A stretch of 64,000 nucleotides of DNA, taken from the NCBI RefSeq assembly GCF_900258035.1, contig NZ_OGTP01000011.1, positions 62,001-126,000 of the forward strand, in the 5' to 3' direction. A program made the position numbers and the translations under genes. The notes under the pieces were generated by a model. That model was not told the origin of the DNA, ran no database searches, and worked only from the letters and a program-made list of their open reading frames with translations. Shown in pieces: positions 17,317 to 26,894 of the stretch. Source of the stretch: Caballeronia novacaledonica (GTDB lineage: Bacteria; Pseudomonadota; Gammaproteobacteria; Burkholderiales; Burkholderiaceae). Position 1 is the stretch's first letter. Each line of letters begins with the position of its first letter.

Positions 17317-18473
17317 GCTGCAACTCCCTCGGCAACGTGCGCGGTCTCGACGATCGACGCGCCGCTGGCACGCGCGGCGCGCGCGGCGGCGGCGGCATCG
17401 GTCAATGCCTTGATCGTTTCCTGCGTGTCCGCGACGATCGTGAGATTCGCGCGCTTCGCGATCGGCGCGCTCGCATCGAGATTGACGGCGATCACGTGCC
17501 GGCAATCCTTGATGCCTTGCAAGTGCTGCACCGCGCCCGAGATGCCGAACGCGATATACACGCTCGCCTCGACGGTCTTGCCCGTTGCGCCGATCTGCTT
17601 GTCGCGCGTGAACTTGCCGTCGTCCACAGCGACGCGGCTCGCGCCGATCGCCGCGCCCAGCGTGCCCGCAAGCGTCTCGAATGCGGCGATGTCGGACACG
17701 CCGTTGCCCGCCGACACGATGAAGTCCGCTTCTTCCAGCGCGACCTGCGCGGCGTCCATTTCCTCGACGCCGAGATCGACGTAAGCGCTCGCTTTCGATG
17801 CGGGCACGATGCCCTCCGCATTCACGGCCTCGCCCGCGCCGACGAACGGCAGCTTCGCATCGACGGAATTAGTTGCAAGCAAAACTATATCGGGCAATGC
17901 GCGCGATGCGAGCGCGCGGCCCGCGTGCGCACACGACGCGACATGCGCCGCATCGAGTTCGACGACCTGCGTCGCGATCGACGCATCGGCGCGCGCGGCG
18001 TAACGGCGGCCGAGATCGCCGTCGCCGGTTGCGTTGTCGGGCATGAAGATATGCGCCGGCGTGAAAGCCGCGACGCATGCCGTCAACGCGCGCACTTCTT
18101 CATCCGGTGCGTAATTGCGCCGGTCGAATGCGGGCAGTGCGATATATCGATCCGCGCCCAACGCCGCGGCATCGTCCTTGAACTCGCCGAACGCGATCAG
18201 CACGACTTCCGTTTGATCGTCGGCGAGCAAGGCGGCGGCGGCCAGCGCCTGGCGCGCGTGATCGTCGAGCGCGCCGCGATCCGTGTGTGCGGCGACGAGC
18301 AGCGAGCGCGTCGCGGGCTTCGTCGTGCGGCGCGGCTTCAGCGCTTCCTTGTGACCGCCGTGCATGAAGTTCAGCACGACGCCATTGCCGATTTCGCCGA
18401 GCGTGATGCGCTTGAGTCCATCGGCCGTGATGATGAACGGCCGGCGCGGATCGATGCGTTTGATGTCGTTCAT
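17313..18473 (-). CDS. etfA: Electron transfer flavoprotein alpha subunit of dimethylglycine catabolism
   Basis: 386-aa ETF large subunit. The C-terminal FAD-binding domain shows the family blocks IGASRVAVDDGKF, QIGATGKTV, YIAFGISGAVQHLQG and VIAVNLDASAPI. Start ATG 18473 (MNDIKRIDPRRPF) is 4 bp after the dgcB stop; the long upstream in-frame extension would overlap dgcB and has no ETF similarity. Together with etfB it forms a dedicated ETF for this operon, separate from the fatty-acid ETF. Confidence 0.93.
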   Translation of the reverse strand: MNDIKRIDPRRPFIITADGLKRITLGEIGNGVVLNFMHGGHKEALKPRRTTKPATRSLLVAAHTDRGALDDHARQALAAAALLADDQTEVVLIAFGEFKDDAAALGADRYIALPAFDRRNYAPDEEVRALTACVAAFTPAHIFMPDNATGDGDLGRRYAARADASIATQVVELDAAHVASCAHAGRALASRALPDIVLLATNSVDAKLPFVGAGEAVNAEGIVPASKASAYVDLGVEEMDAAQVALEEADFIVSAGNGVSDIAAFETLAGTLGAAIGASRVAVDDGKFTRDKQIGATGKTVEASVYIAFGISGAVQHLQGIKDCRHVIAVNLDASAPIAKRANLTIVADTQETIKALTDAAAAARAARASGASIVETAHVAEGVAA

Positions 18474-18477
18474 GGCT

Positions 18478-20388
18478 TCACTCCAGCGCTGCGGCGACGA
18501 GTTCCGCCACGTCGAGCACTTCGGGACGAGGACCGACCACGCCTTCGAGCATCGCGGTGCATTGAGGGCAACCGACCGCGACAACTTCGGCGCCGACCGA
18601 TTGCGCATCCGCGATGCGGATATCGGGAATGCGCTGCTTGCCGGGGATATCCGTCAACGGCGCGCCGCCGCCGCCGCCGCAGCAGCGCGCGCGCATGCCG
18701 TGACGTTCCATCTCGACGACCTTGATGCCGATGGTCTTCAAGAGCTTGCGCGGCGCTTCCGTTTCGCCGTTGTAGCGGCCGAGATAGCACGGATCGTGAT
18801 ACGTGATCTTCTTGTCCGCGAACACGGCGGCGGCCTTCGGCGAGAGCTTGCCGCTCGCGACGAGTTCGGCCATGAACGCGGTGTGATGCTGCACTTCGTA
18901 ATAGCCGCCGAGCGCGCGATATTCATTGCGCAGGCTGTGCAACACGTGCGGATCGGCGGTCACGATGCGACGGAACTGATACTGCGAAAGCGTATTCATC
19001 AGCTTCGATGCGCATTGCTGGAACGTGGCTTCGTCGCCGAGACGGCGCGCCGTGTCGCCGGTATCCGTTTCGACGCCGCCGAGCACCGCGTAATCGACGC
19101 CCGCCTTGTTCATCACCTTCGCCAATGCGCGCAGCGTGCGTTGATAGCGCATGTCGAATGCGCCTTCGCCTGCGATCAAGAGCACATCCACGGGACGGCC
19201 CGGTTGCGCGACCTGCACTTGCAGATCCACCGACCAGTCGTAACGCGCGCCGATGTCGTAGCCGTTCTGACTGCCCGTCTCGCGCAGATTCGCGAGCGTG
19301 ACCGGACCTTTGCCCGGCAGGTCGCCTTCCACGAGCGTCTGATTGCGGCGCATGTCGACGATCGCATCGACGTGCTCGATCAGCATCGGGCACTCCTGCA
19401 CGCAAGCGCGGCATGTCGTGCAAGACCAGATCGTGTCCGCTTCGATCATCTGCGAGATGAGCGGCTTGGCCGGACCGCCGCTGTGCCTGCCGACGGAAAT
19501 GCCGGGCGTCGGGCTGCCCGCGTATTGCGCGTCCGATCCGCCGACCATGCCGACGACGAGATCCTGAATCAGCTTCTTCGGATTGAGCGGCTGCCCCGAC
19601 GCGAACGCGGGACACGCGGCTTCGCACTTGCCGCATTGCACGCAGGCATCGAAACTCAACAACTGATTCCAGCGAAACTCGACCGGCTTGCCAACGCCGT
19701 ATTCCTTCGCATCGAGCGCGGGCTTTTTCAGCGCGGTCGGCGGCACGACTTCATGCTCGGTCTGCGCCTTGAAGCGCTCCTGACGCGGATGGAACGCGAG
19801 ATGCAGGAGACCGGCCATTGCGTGTTTCATCGGGCCGCCTTGCGCCGCGCCGAAGGTCATCGTGTACGCGCCCGCCGCGATCAGCAACGCGACGATGATC
19901 GCGAGCGCGCCGGACATCCACGACGCGGGCAGCAGCATGAACAACGCCAGACCGAGCGCGAACGAGCCGAGCAGAAGCGGCAGTCTGTCCCACGGCCCAT
20001 GCGACAGACGCGCGGGCACGTCCTTCGCGCGACGGCGCCGGTACACGAACACCGCGCCCACGAGCATGACGATCGCCGCGATGAAGATCGCGCGGTCGAG
20101 CCAGACCGAGTAGATCGCGAGACCGTAGTTGATGAAGACGAGCGCCATCGCGAGGATCGCGCCGCCTGCGGTGGCGACGTGCGTCTTCGCGATGTACGGA
20201 TCGCGCGCGACGACATGATGCAGATCGACGAAATAGCGCTTCGGGATGGTGAGCAGATTCGCCCATCCGTACAGGCCGGCGGTCGTCGCGCGGCCTTCGC
20301 GCCAGTAGGCCGCGCGCTTGAGCAAGGCGAACGCGAGGCCCGCCATCGAAAGCCACAGCAGCGCGGTGATGACAAACACGGGGTTCAT
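18478..20388 (-). CDS. dgcB: Dimethylglycine catabolism protein DgcB (membrane iron-sulfur, CCG domain)
   Basis: 636-aa membrane protein. Hydrophobic segments occur at the N-terminus and between about residues 70 and 180. Two 4Fe-4S motifs (CVQCGKCEAACPAF and CTTCRACVQECPM) and C-terminal CCG-type cysteine clusters (RCCGGGGGAP) resemble heterodisulfide-reductase subunit D and related electron carriers. With DgcA it demethylates dimethylglycine to sarcosine and moves electrons towards the ETF or quinone. The ribosome-binding context and 15-bp gap from dgcA support co-translation. Confidence 0.94.
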   Translation of the reverse strand: MNPVFVITALLWLSMAGLAFALLKRAAYWREGRATTAGLYGWANLLTIPKRYFVDLHHVVARDPYIAKTHVATAGGAILAMALVFINYGLAIYSVWLDRAIFIAAIVMLVGAVFVYRRRRAKDVPARLSHGPWDRLPLLLGSFALGLALFMLLPASWMSGALAIIVALLIAAGAYTMTFGAAQGGPMKHAMAGLLHLAFHPRQERFKAQTEHEVVPPTALKKPALDAKEYGVGKPVEFRWNQLLSFDACVQCGKCEAACPAFASGQPLNPKKLIQDLVVGMVGGSDAQYAGSPTPGISVGRHSGGPAKPLISQMIEADTIWSCTTCRACVQECPMLIEHVDAIVDMRRNQTLVEGDLPGKGPVTLANLRETGSQNGYDIGARYDWSVDLQVQVAQPGRPVDVLLIAGEGAFDMRYQRTLRALAKVMNKAGVDYAVLGGVETDTGDTARRLGDEATFQQCASKLMNTLSQYQFRRIVTADPHVLHSLRNEYRALGGYYEVQHHTAFMAELVASGKLSPKAAAVFADKKITYHDPCYLGRYNGETEAPRKLLKTIGIKVVEMERHGMRARCCGGGGGAPLTDIPGKQRIPDIRIADAQSVGAEVVAVGCPQCTAMLEGVVGPRPEVLDVAELVAAALE

Positions 20389-20403
20389 CGTCGAATACCC
20401 TCG

Positions 20404-22467
20404 TCAGAAGTCTTTGCAGAGGCGCAGCGAATCGTAGATCGCGCTATGGATGTTGTGCATTGAGATACAGTCGCCGACGCGAAACAGCAGGAAGCGTCCG
20501 TTGCCGAGTTCTTCGCTCAGCGACGGCTGCGGCTCCGAAGCGAAGAGCGTGTGCACATCGATCTGCCCGCGATTGAGCGACTCGGGTTTCAGCTTCCAGT
20601 AGAGCGCGTCGTTCGGCGTGATGCCGTTCTCGATCACGACCTGATCCACCGCGCGCTCCTCCTGCTCTTCCGTGTATTCGTTGCGGATCACGGCGATCTT
20701 CTTGCCGTTCTCCTCGTACACCTTGTCGAGCCAATAGTTAGGAGTATGGATGACCCCTTGCGCGTAGAGCCGCCGATAGAAGATCGGGAACGTGGTGCCG
20801 CCGGTGTCGTCGGCGACCTTCACGTCCGGCGTGACGATCTCGACGTTATTGCCCTTCGACGCGATGAAATCCGCCACGCCCGCGCCCGCATGCGTCGATA
20901 CGCCGTCGTACACGAGCACGTTCTTGCCCGGCTCGACCTTGCCCGAGAGAATGTCCCACGAACTCACCGCGAGACCCTGCTCGACACCCCACGCGGGCAC
21001 CTGACCCGTGAACGACGAGCCGCCCGTCGCGAGCACGACGATGTCCGGCTTCTCGGCCATGATCGTCTTGTCGTCGGCGGCGACACCGAGACGGCGATCG
21101 ACGCCGAGGCGCTTCGTCTCCATGTCGAACCAGCGCACGATGCCGGCCATCTGCTCGCGCTGCGGCGCCTTCGCGGCGAGCATGATCTGGCCGCCGACGT
21201 AGTCGTTCTTCTCGAACAGCACGACGTCATGGCCACGCGAACGCGCGACACGCGCCGCTTCCAGACCCGCGGGCCCCGCGCCGACGACCACGACCTTGCG
21301 CTTCGGTCCGCGCGTCTTTTCGATGACATGCGGCATCGTCGCTTCACGCGAAGTCGCCGCGTTCTGCACGCACAATACATCGAGCCCGTTGTACTGACGG
21401 TCGATGCAATAGTTCGCGCCGACGCACTGCTTGATCTCGTCCTCGCGGCCGTCGCGAATCTTGATGACCATGTGCGGATCGGCGATCTGCGCGCGCGTCA
21501 TGCCGACGAGATCGACCATGCCGTTCGCGAGCAGACGCTCGGCCTGACCCGCATCGCGAATGCTCTGCGCATGCATGATCGGCAGCTTCACGACCGACTT
21601 GATGCCCGCCGCGAGATGAACGAACGGCTCGGGCGGGAGCGCCATCGGCGGCATGCAGTTGGCGAGCGTGTTGTGCGTGTCCGCGCCGGAGCCGATCACG
21701 CCGATGTAATCGATGAGGCCGCTTTCGGACATCGCCTGCGCGATCTCCTTCAGGTTCTCGTGAGAGAGGCCGTCTTCGTGGAACTCGTCGCCGCACATGC
21801 GCAGGCCGACGCAGAAGTCCGCGCCGACCGCTTCACGCACGGCCTTCAGGACTTCGGTGCCGAAGCGCATGCGGTTTTCCAGCGAGCCGCCCCATTCATC
21901 GGTACGGAAGTTCGTGCGCGGACTCCAGAACTGATCGATCAGATGCTGATGCGCCGCAGAAATCTCGATGCCGTCCATGCCCGCATCTTTCACGCGCTTC
22001 GCGGCTGCCGCGAAGTCGGCAATGATGCGCTTGATCTCTTCCACTTCGATGATCTTCGCGTTGCCGCGATGCACCGGCTCGCGCACGCCCGACGGCGACA
22101 TCAGATGCGGCCAGTGCTCGCCATGCCACGCGGAGCGGCGGCCCATGTGCGTTGCCTGGATCATGATGAACGCGCCATGACGATGCATCGCTTCGGCGAG
22201 TCGCGAGAGCGGATCGATAACCTTGTCGGTCGCGAGGTTCACCGACTTCCACCAGCCTTGCGGGCTGTCGATCGAAACCGGACTCGAACCGCCGCACACG
22301 GCGAGACCGACGCCGCCCTTCGCCTTCTCCTCGTAATAGCGGATATAGCGGTCGCCGGGCAGGCCGCCCGGTTCGGCATAGACCTCCGCGTGCGCGGTGC
22401 TGACGATGCGGTTGCGCAACGTGAGCTTGTTGAGCTGAAGAGGCTTGAAAAGGTTCGGGTAACGCAT
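20404..22467 (-). CDS. dgcA: Dimethylglycine demethylase flavoprotein DgcA
   Basis: 687-aa old-yellow-enzyme-type FMN barrel (about 1-370) followed by FAD/NAD(P)-type domains ([17 protein letters not shown] near 390), as in trimethylamine dehydrogenase relatives. It oxidatively removes a methyl group from dimethylglycine to give sarcosine. The iron-sulfur loop reads [11 protein letters not shown]...LCVQNA: compared with the CxxCxxC...C pattern of trimethylamine dehydrogenase, the second Cys is Ala (codon gcg). I do not know whether this is normal for DgcA. The gene order V4R-dgcA-dgcB-etf matches Pseudomonas. Confidence 0.94.
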   Translation of the reverse strand: MRYPNLFKPLQLNKLTLRNRIVSTAHAEVYAEPGGLPGDRYIRYYEEKAKGGVGLAVCGGSSPVSIDSPQGWWKSVNLATDKVIDPLSRLAEAMHRHGAFIMIQATHMGRRSAWHGEHWPHLMSPSGVREPVHRGNAKIIEVEEIKRIIADFAAAAKRVKDAGMDGIEISAAHQHLIDQFWSPRTNFRTDEWGGSLENRMRFGTEVLKAVREAVGADFCVGLRMCGDEFHEDGLSHENLKEIAQAMSESGLIDYIGVIGSGADTHNTLANCMPPMALPPEPFVHLAAGIKSVVKLPIMHAQSIRDAGQAERLLANGMVDLVGMTRAQIADPHMVIKIRDGREDEIKQCVGANYCIDRQYNGLDVLCVQNAATSREATMPHVIEKTRGPKRKVVVVGAGPAGLEAARVARSRGHDVVLFEKNDYVGGQIMLAAKAPQREQMAGIVRWFDMETKRLGVDRRLGVAADDKTIMAEKPDIVVLATGGSSFTGQVPAWGVEQGLAVSSWDILSGKVEPGKNVLVYDGVSTHAGAGVADFIASKGNNVEIVTPDVKVADDTGGTTFPIFYRRLYAQGVIHTPNYWLDKVYEENGKKIAVIRNEYTEEQEERAVDQVVIENGITPNDALYWKLKPESLNRGQIDVHTLFASEPQPSLSEELGNGRFLLFRVGDCISMHNIHSAIYDSLRLCKDF

Positions 22468-22506
22468 TGCGATCGACCTCGGAATGAATGTGCTTCGGGC
22501 TTGCGC

Positions 22507-23037
22507 TTACAGCGGCGACACTTCAAACACGCAGTGATCGTGTCCTTCGGCGGCGCATTGCGTTTCGATCGACTTCGAGCGCGGACCCTTTTTCGCGCTG
22601 TCGGGCGCTGTGTCGTTGACCCAGTCCATCGCGCCGGCGAACCAGCCCGCGAACATGTAGCAGAGCTTGCCCCGCTTGCCCGGCTGCTGAAGCACGAACG
22701 ACGAGTGACGCAGATGAATGCGCGCATGCGACGTCGCCGGATCGGCCTCGACGATGTCGAACAAGCCCCAGCCGCGCTGCGACAGACGCTTCAGGTAATG
22801 CTCGAACACGGCCATGCCGCTGATGCCGTGCTTCTCGGCTTCCTTGTCGCACCAGTGATACGCGGACTTGTAGCCGGCCTTGTAGAGAATTTCGGCGTAC
22901 GTCTCGCGGCCGAGCGCTTCCTCCACGGCGACGTGATTGTTCGTGAAGAAATGACGCGGCACGTAGAGCATCGGCAGCGCGTCGGTAGTCCACACGCCGG
23001 TTTGCGGATCGACGTCGATAGGCAGTTGAGGTTGCAT
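22507..23037 (-). CDS. V4R-domain protein of the glycine betaine operon (PA5397-like)
   Basis: 176-aa soluble protein. The C-terminus has the 4-vinyl-reductase (V4R) signature ETQCAAEGHDHCVFEV, a small-molecule or metal-binding fold. Homologues of unknown role are kept between the dipeptidase-like gene and dgcA in Pseudomonas, so it probably serves dimethylglycine or betaine oxidation, perhaps as cofactor or formaldehyde chaperone; that is inference. It lies 30 bp after the upstream gene and 39 bp before dgcA. Confidence 0.88.
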   Translation of the reverse strand: MQPQLPIDVDPQTGVWTTDALPMLYVPRHFFTNNHVAVEEALGRETYAEILYKAGYKSAYHWCDKEAEKHGISGMAVFEHYLKRLSQRGWGLFDIVEADPATSHARIHLRHSSFVLQQPGKRGKLCYMFAGWFAGAMDWVNDTAPDSAKKGPRSKSIETQCAAEGHDHCVFEVSPL

Positions 23038-23067
23038 CGCAGGGTCCTTTGTATTTGTCGTTGGTGA

Positions 23068-24039
23068 TCAGACGTTCCAGACTTCGCCGAAGAAGCGCAT
23101 CCAGTTCTCGCCCATCACCTTCTTGATGCGCGACTCGCTCCAGCCCGCCTTTTCCATCGCGGCGGTGAGGTTCGGAAATTCGCCGATCGTGCGGATGCCT
23201 TCCGGATTGACGACCTTGCCGAAGTTCGTCAGACGACGATAGCGGCCCTTGTCGTGCGTGATCCAGTCGAAGAATTCGGTGCTATAGCCTTGCGTGAAGT
23301 CCGTGCCGATGCCGACGTTGTCTTCGCCGATCACGTCGATCGTGTATTCGATTGCTTCGAGATAATCGTCGACGGTCGCGTCGGGGCCTTTCTTCAGGAA
23401 CGGCGAGAACATCGTCACGCCGACGAAGCCGCCCGCATCGACGATCTCGCGCAGTTGATCGTCCGTCTTGTTGCGCGGATGATCCTTCAGACCCGAGGGG
23501 CAGCAATGCGAATACGTGACCGGCTTTTTCGAGCAGGCGATTGCGTCGGAAGAAGTCTTCGCGCCGACGTGCGAAAGATCCACCATGATGCCGACGCGAT
23601 TCATTTCATGAATCACTTCCTTGCCATAACCCGACAGGCCGCCGTCCGGCTCATAACAACCGGTGCCCACGAGGTTTTGCGTGTTGTAGCAAAGCTGAAC
23701 CACGTTGACGCCGAGTTCCTTGAACACTTCGATATAACCGAGGTTGTCCTCGAACGCATACGAGTTCTGAAAACCGAAGATAATGCCGGTCTTGTTTTCC
23801 TTTTTCGCGCGCAGGATGTCGTCGGTCGTGCGCACGAGCGTGAGAATTTCGCTGTATTCGCGGATTTGCTGCTTCATTTCCGCGATGTTGTCGATGGTCT
23901 TCTGAAAGTCTTCCCATACCGACACGGTGCAGTTCACGGCGGTCACGCCGCCTTTTCTCATGTCCTCGAACACGGAGCGCTCGAACTTCGAGATGTTCAG
24001 TCCGTCGATGATGATGCTGTCATTGTGGAGGGTGCTCAT
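23068..24039 (-). CDS. M19 membrane-dipeptidase-like protein lacking part of the metal site
   Basis: 323-aa protein of the renal-dipeptidase (M19) fold, first gene of the betaine operon (PA5396-like). The two downstream metal histidines are present (VDLSHVG and TYSHCC). The usual N-terminal His-x-Asp (DGHND in dipeptidases) reads DGLNIS, and the bridging Glu of IEGG reads FQNS. One zinc site thus appears lost, so classical dipeptidase activity is doubtful. Start ATG 24039 has GGAG at 8 nt and the family N-terminus; the longer in-frame extension to 24156 is in the promoter region. Confidence 0.9.
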   Translation of the reverse strand: MSTLHNDSIIIDGLNISKFERSVFEDMRKGGVTAVNCTVSVWEDFQKTIDNIAEMKQQIREYSEILTLVRTTDDILRAKKENKTGIIFGFQNSYAFEDNLGYIEVFKELGVNVVQLCYNTQNLVGTGCYEPDGGLSGYGKEVIHEMNRVGIMVDLSHVGAKTSSDAIACSKKPVTYSHCCPSGLKDHPRNKTDDQLREIVDAGGFVGVTMFSPFLKKGPDATVDDYLEAIEYTIDVIGEDNVGIGTDFTQGYSTEFFDWITHDKGRYRRLTNFGKVVNPEGIRTIGEFPNLTAAMEKAGWSESRIKKVMGENWMRFFGEVWNV

Positions 24040-24474
24040 CTGGGTGTGCTCCGCATAGCCGGGTAGAGGGGAAAGACGCAGGTTTCGCGGGCCTTGCGGC
24101 GCCTGATCGATGCCTTCGTCGTTGCGTCTATTCTTGACTTTCGCCCTGCCGGTCAATTTACGAATTTAGACGTGTTCTTTACCTTTTCCGACATGCGCGT
24201 CTGTTTTCGACAAGTGGCGATCCGGGTTTCGGTGTAGCGCATGAATTCGGGCGTTGTGCTGCACTGCATCGGAACGATCGTGCGCTGCGGCAGTGCGCGG
24301 CTATGTCGTATGGCCCCGCGTTTGTGCGCGCCCGCAGCGAAGCAATGTGCGAGGCCTCGCGTGCTCAGGGTTTAGCCTGATGGCATGGTAGTTGCACTCG
24401 CAACCAAAATTGCAAAAGTGGTGAAGCGCCGCATCGACGGCGCCAACAATCGATTCCAAGGAATCAGTTCTCAC
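24040..24474. other. Divergent promoter region of the betaine operon and a GlxA regulator, 435 bp
   Basis: Upstream of the eight-gene minus-strand operon and of the plus-strand regulator. Contains an imperfect direct repeat ttttccgaca / ttttcgaca at 24184-24193 and 24204-24212, whose CGAC cores are 19 bp apart. No gene recognised. Confidence 0.45.
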
Positions 24475-25470
24475 ATGTCCTCCGACCGCACGGCGTCGTT
24501 GTCACACTTCGCGTTCATGCCGCTTCCCAACTTCACGATGATCGCGTTCACCAATGCGATCGAAGTGCTGCGCATGGCGAACTACCTGACCGGGCAGCCG
24601 CTTTATCGATGGTCGATCGTGAGTCCGGACGGCGGCCCCGTGACGGCGAGCAACGGCCTCTCCGTCGATACCGGACCGGTCGATTGCGTGGGACAGCCTG
24701 ACATCGTGTTCGTGGTCGGCGGTATCGACGTGCAGCGCGCGACAACGCCCGCGCATCTCTCTGCCTTGCGCCGCTTCGCGCGCACGGGCAGCGTGCTCGG
24801 CTCGCTTTGCACCGGCACCTATGCGCTGGCGCGCGCGGGTCTGCTCGCCGGATATGCGTGCGCGATCCACTGGGAGAACATGTCGGCGCTCAAGGAAGAG
24901 TTTCCCGACACGCGCTTTCTAAAAGAGTTGTTCGTGATCGACCGCGATCGCGTGACGTGCACGGGCGGCGTCGCGCCGCTCGACATGATGCTGAATCTGA
25001 TCGCCGCGCGCGTCGGCACGGCGCGGGTCACGCAGATCGCCGAGCAGTTCATCGTCGAACATGTGCGGGATACGAGCGCGCAGCAGCGCATGCCGCTGGT
25101 GGCGCGTCTCGGATCGGCGAACAAGTCGCTTTTCGAAGTTATTTCGCTGATGGAGAACAACATCGAAGAGCCGTTGTCGCGCGAAGAACTGGCGCGGCTG
25201 GCGGGCATGTCGCAACGGCAATTGCAGCGGCTATTTCGCGAGCATCTCGGCATGACGCCGACGCATTATTATTTGACGCTGCGTTTGCGGCGCGCGCGCG
25301 AACTGCTGCTGCAGACCGACATGTCGATCATGCATATCACGATGGCGTGCGGCTTTCAGTCGGCGTGCCATTTTTCGAAAAGCTATCGCGATGCTTTCGG
25401 CACGGCGCCGACGCGCGAACGGCGCAAGCAGGTGCCACCGCTTTCCTCCGTCTCCGCGATGGTGGCGTGA
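24475..25470 (+). CDS. GlxA-family AraC-type regulator, GbdR-like
   Basis: 331-aa regulator: DJ-1/PfpI-like N-terminal domain with Cys in the elbow (GSLCTGTY) and C-terminal AraC HTH pair (LSREELARLAGMSQRQLQR and a second HTH near ITMACGFQSACHFSKSY). Highly similar to the protein at 43231-44223. Divergent from the betaine/dimethylglycine operon, so it likely activates it in response to betaine or dimethylglycine, as GbdR does in Pseudomonas, or it may be the sarcosine-responsive type. ATG 24475 matches the family N-terminus (LSHFAFMPLPNF); ATG 24385 upstream is in frame but adds a non-conserved basic stretch. Confidence 0.9.
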   Translation: MSSDRTASLSHFAFMPLPNFTMIAFTNAIEVLRMANYLTGQPLYRWSIVSPDGGPVTASNGLSVDTGPVDCVGQPDIVFVVGGIDVQRATTPAHLSALRRFARTGSVLGSLCTGTYALARAGLLAGYACAIHWENMSALKEEFPDTRFLKELFVIDRDRVTCTGGVAPLDMMLNLIAARVGTARVTQIAEQFIVEHVRDTSAQQRMPLVARLGSANKSLFEVISLMENNIEEPLSREELARLAGMSQRQLQRLFREHLGMTPTHYYLTLRLRRARELLLQTDMSIMHITMACGFQSACHFSKSYRDAFGTAPTRERRKQVPPLSSVSAMVA

Positions 25471-25483
25471 TCGTTCAGATTGT

Positions 25484-26014
25484 TCAGATCGACATGTGAA
25501 GCCGCGTTTCGCAGACTTCGCATCCGCCGACTCTTTCCGTCCGGAACACGCCGTCCAGCGCGAAGCCGAGCGCTTTATAGAAGCGCAAGCCGTGCGCGTT
25601 TTCTTCCAGCGCCCAGAGCGTCATTTCCCGATAGCCTTCGCTCGCCGCGGCGTTGATTGCTTCGTCGATCAACATCCTGCCCGCGCCTTGGCGCCAATGC
25701 GCCGGATCGATATAGACGGCTTCGATCTCCGCGTCCGTCCTGCCTTTGTCGTGGTCACGCGAAGGACCCCATGCGATCCATCCGAGCATGACGTCGTTGC
25801 GTTGCGCGAGCATCACGCGTGGCGTGTTGCGCGCGATCATTTCGGTCCATAGGGCCCGGCGTTTTGCAACGGAAAGGGAATCGAGAAATTCGGCGGGAAA
25901 GATCGAACGATAAGCGGCCTGCCAGGCCCTGACGTGGATGCGCGCGATTTCCGCGGCGTCGTCGGGGCGCGCGAGGCGGAAGGTAAGCGCAGTGCGGAGA
26001 TATTCGGCCTTCAT
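25484..26014 (-). CDS. GNAT-family N-acetyltransferase
   Basis: 176-aa acetyltransferase. The acetyl-CoA-binding block is visible (AVYIDPAHWRQGAGRMLID), followed by LWALEENAHGLRFYKALGF typical of the GNAT fold. It faces the GlxA regulator with 13 bp between stops. Substrate unknown; nothing ties it to choline breakdown except location. Confidence 0.88.
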   Translation of the reverse strand: MKAEYLRTALTFRLARPDDAAEIARIHVRAWQAAYRSIFPAEFLDSLSVAKRRALWTEMIARNTPRVMLAQRNDVMLGWIAWGPSRDHDKGRTDAEIEAVYIDPAHWRQGAGRMLIDEAINAAASEGYREMTLWALEENAHGLRFYKALGFALDGVFRTERVGGCEVCETRLHMSI

Positions 26015-26089
26015 GCGTCAAGTATGACGCGGATTTGGTTTTTGTTTGCTTGTGGTTTTGCCGGATTTCGGAATCCGGATTTGCTTTGG

Positions 26090-26822
26090 ACTTCGGGGAA
26101 TCCTGTTTTCGCGTCGGTCTATTGGCATTGCCCCTGTGCGGGGCGGCAGCCACTTTCTTTGCTTGCTGCAAAGACAGTAACCAAAGAAAGCAGCTTTTAT
26201 CGCGCACGGCGTGGGGGCTTTTTGAGGCTTCGAAGGTGTGAGTGAAACTTGCTTTCGTGTCGGTTTATTAGCGTTGCCCCTGTGCGGGGCGGCAGTCACT
26301 TTCTTTGCTGCTGCAAAGAAAGTAACCAAAGAAACAGCTATCCCCAGCCTAAGCACTTCATGCCGGCCGCGGCACAGGCGATTGACCTAATGGCCCCCAG
26401 AGTAGCAAGTGCCCTCACAAAACTCACTCGGCTTGGCTCGCGCACGGTCTGACATATCGCACCACACAACAAGTTGGTTCAGCACGAAATAGCGCCGGCC
26501 CGCTTCGCGGCCGATGGGTCAATCGGGGGGGCGGGCCGCGTGCGCTTCTTTCTCGCTGGTTTCCCTCGCATACCCAACGGCAGCGCGCAGCGCTGTGCCG
26601 ATGCTATTTCGTGCTGAACCAATCTGGCGGGAGGCGCGATGCGGCACACCGTGCGCGAGCCAAGCCCGATTGGGCCTGTGAGGGCGACACTTAGGCGAGG
26701 GCCAACTTGAGGGAGAAAATTGGCCAAGTTGCGTGTGACCGCGGGCCTGAAAAGCTGCTTTCTTTGGTTACTTTCTTTGCAGCAGCAAAGAAAGTGACTG
26801 CCGCCCCGCACAGGGGCAACGC
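26090..26822. repeat. Dispersed inverted-arm repeat, copy 2 with an extra solo arm
   Basis: The main copy (26271-26822) has arms 26271-26339 and 26753-26822 that are inverted repeats of each other and match copy 1 at 11370-12018 almost base for base; both copies lie in the same orientation. A diverged single arm precedes it at 26126-26196 with the same upstream sequence (cggggaatcctg...cgtcggtctat) as copy 1. Interior blocks next to both arms and in the middle are nearly identical between copies, while spacers differ. A CCGGATT/AATCCGG hairpin with TCGG loop sits just upstream at 26061-26078. No functional gene is seen between 26015 and 26894. Confidence 0.8.
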
Positions 26823-26894
26823 TTATAAACCAATAACAAATCGGGATCCGGCGACACAACGAAGCCCCCGAACCCCAAGTGCCAAAATCCACCC

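Noticed and set aside
24184..24212. A sixth CGAC direct repeat before the betaine operon
   Set aside because: The cores are 19 bp apart, not 21, and the central YTG is out of register, so I did not count it with the five sites.
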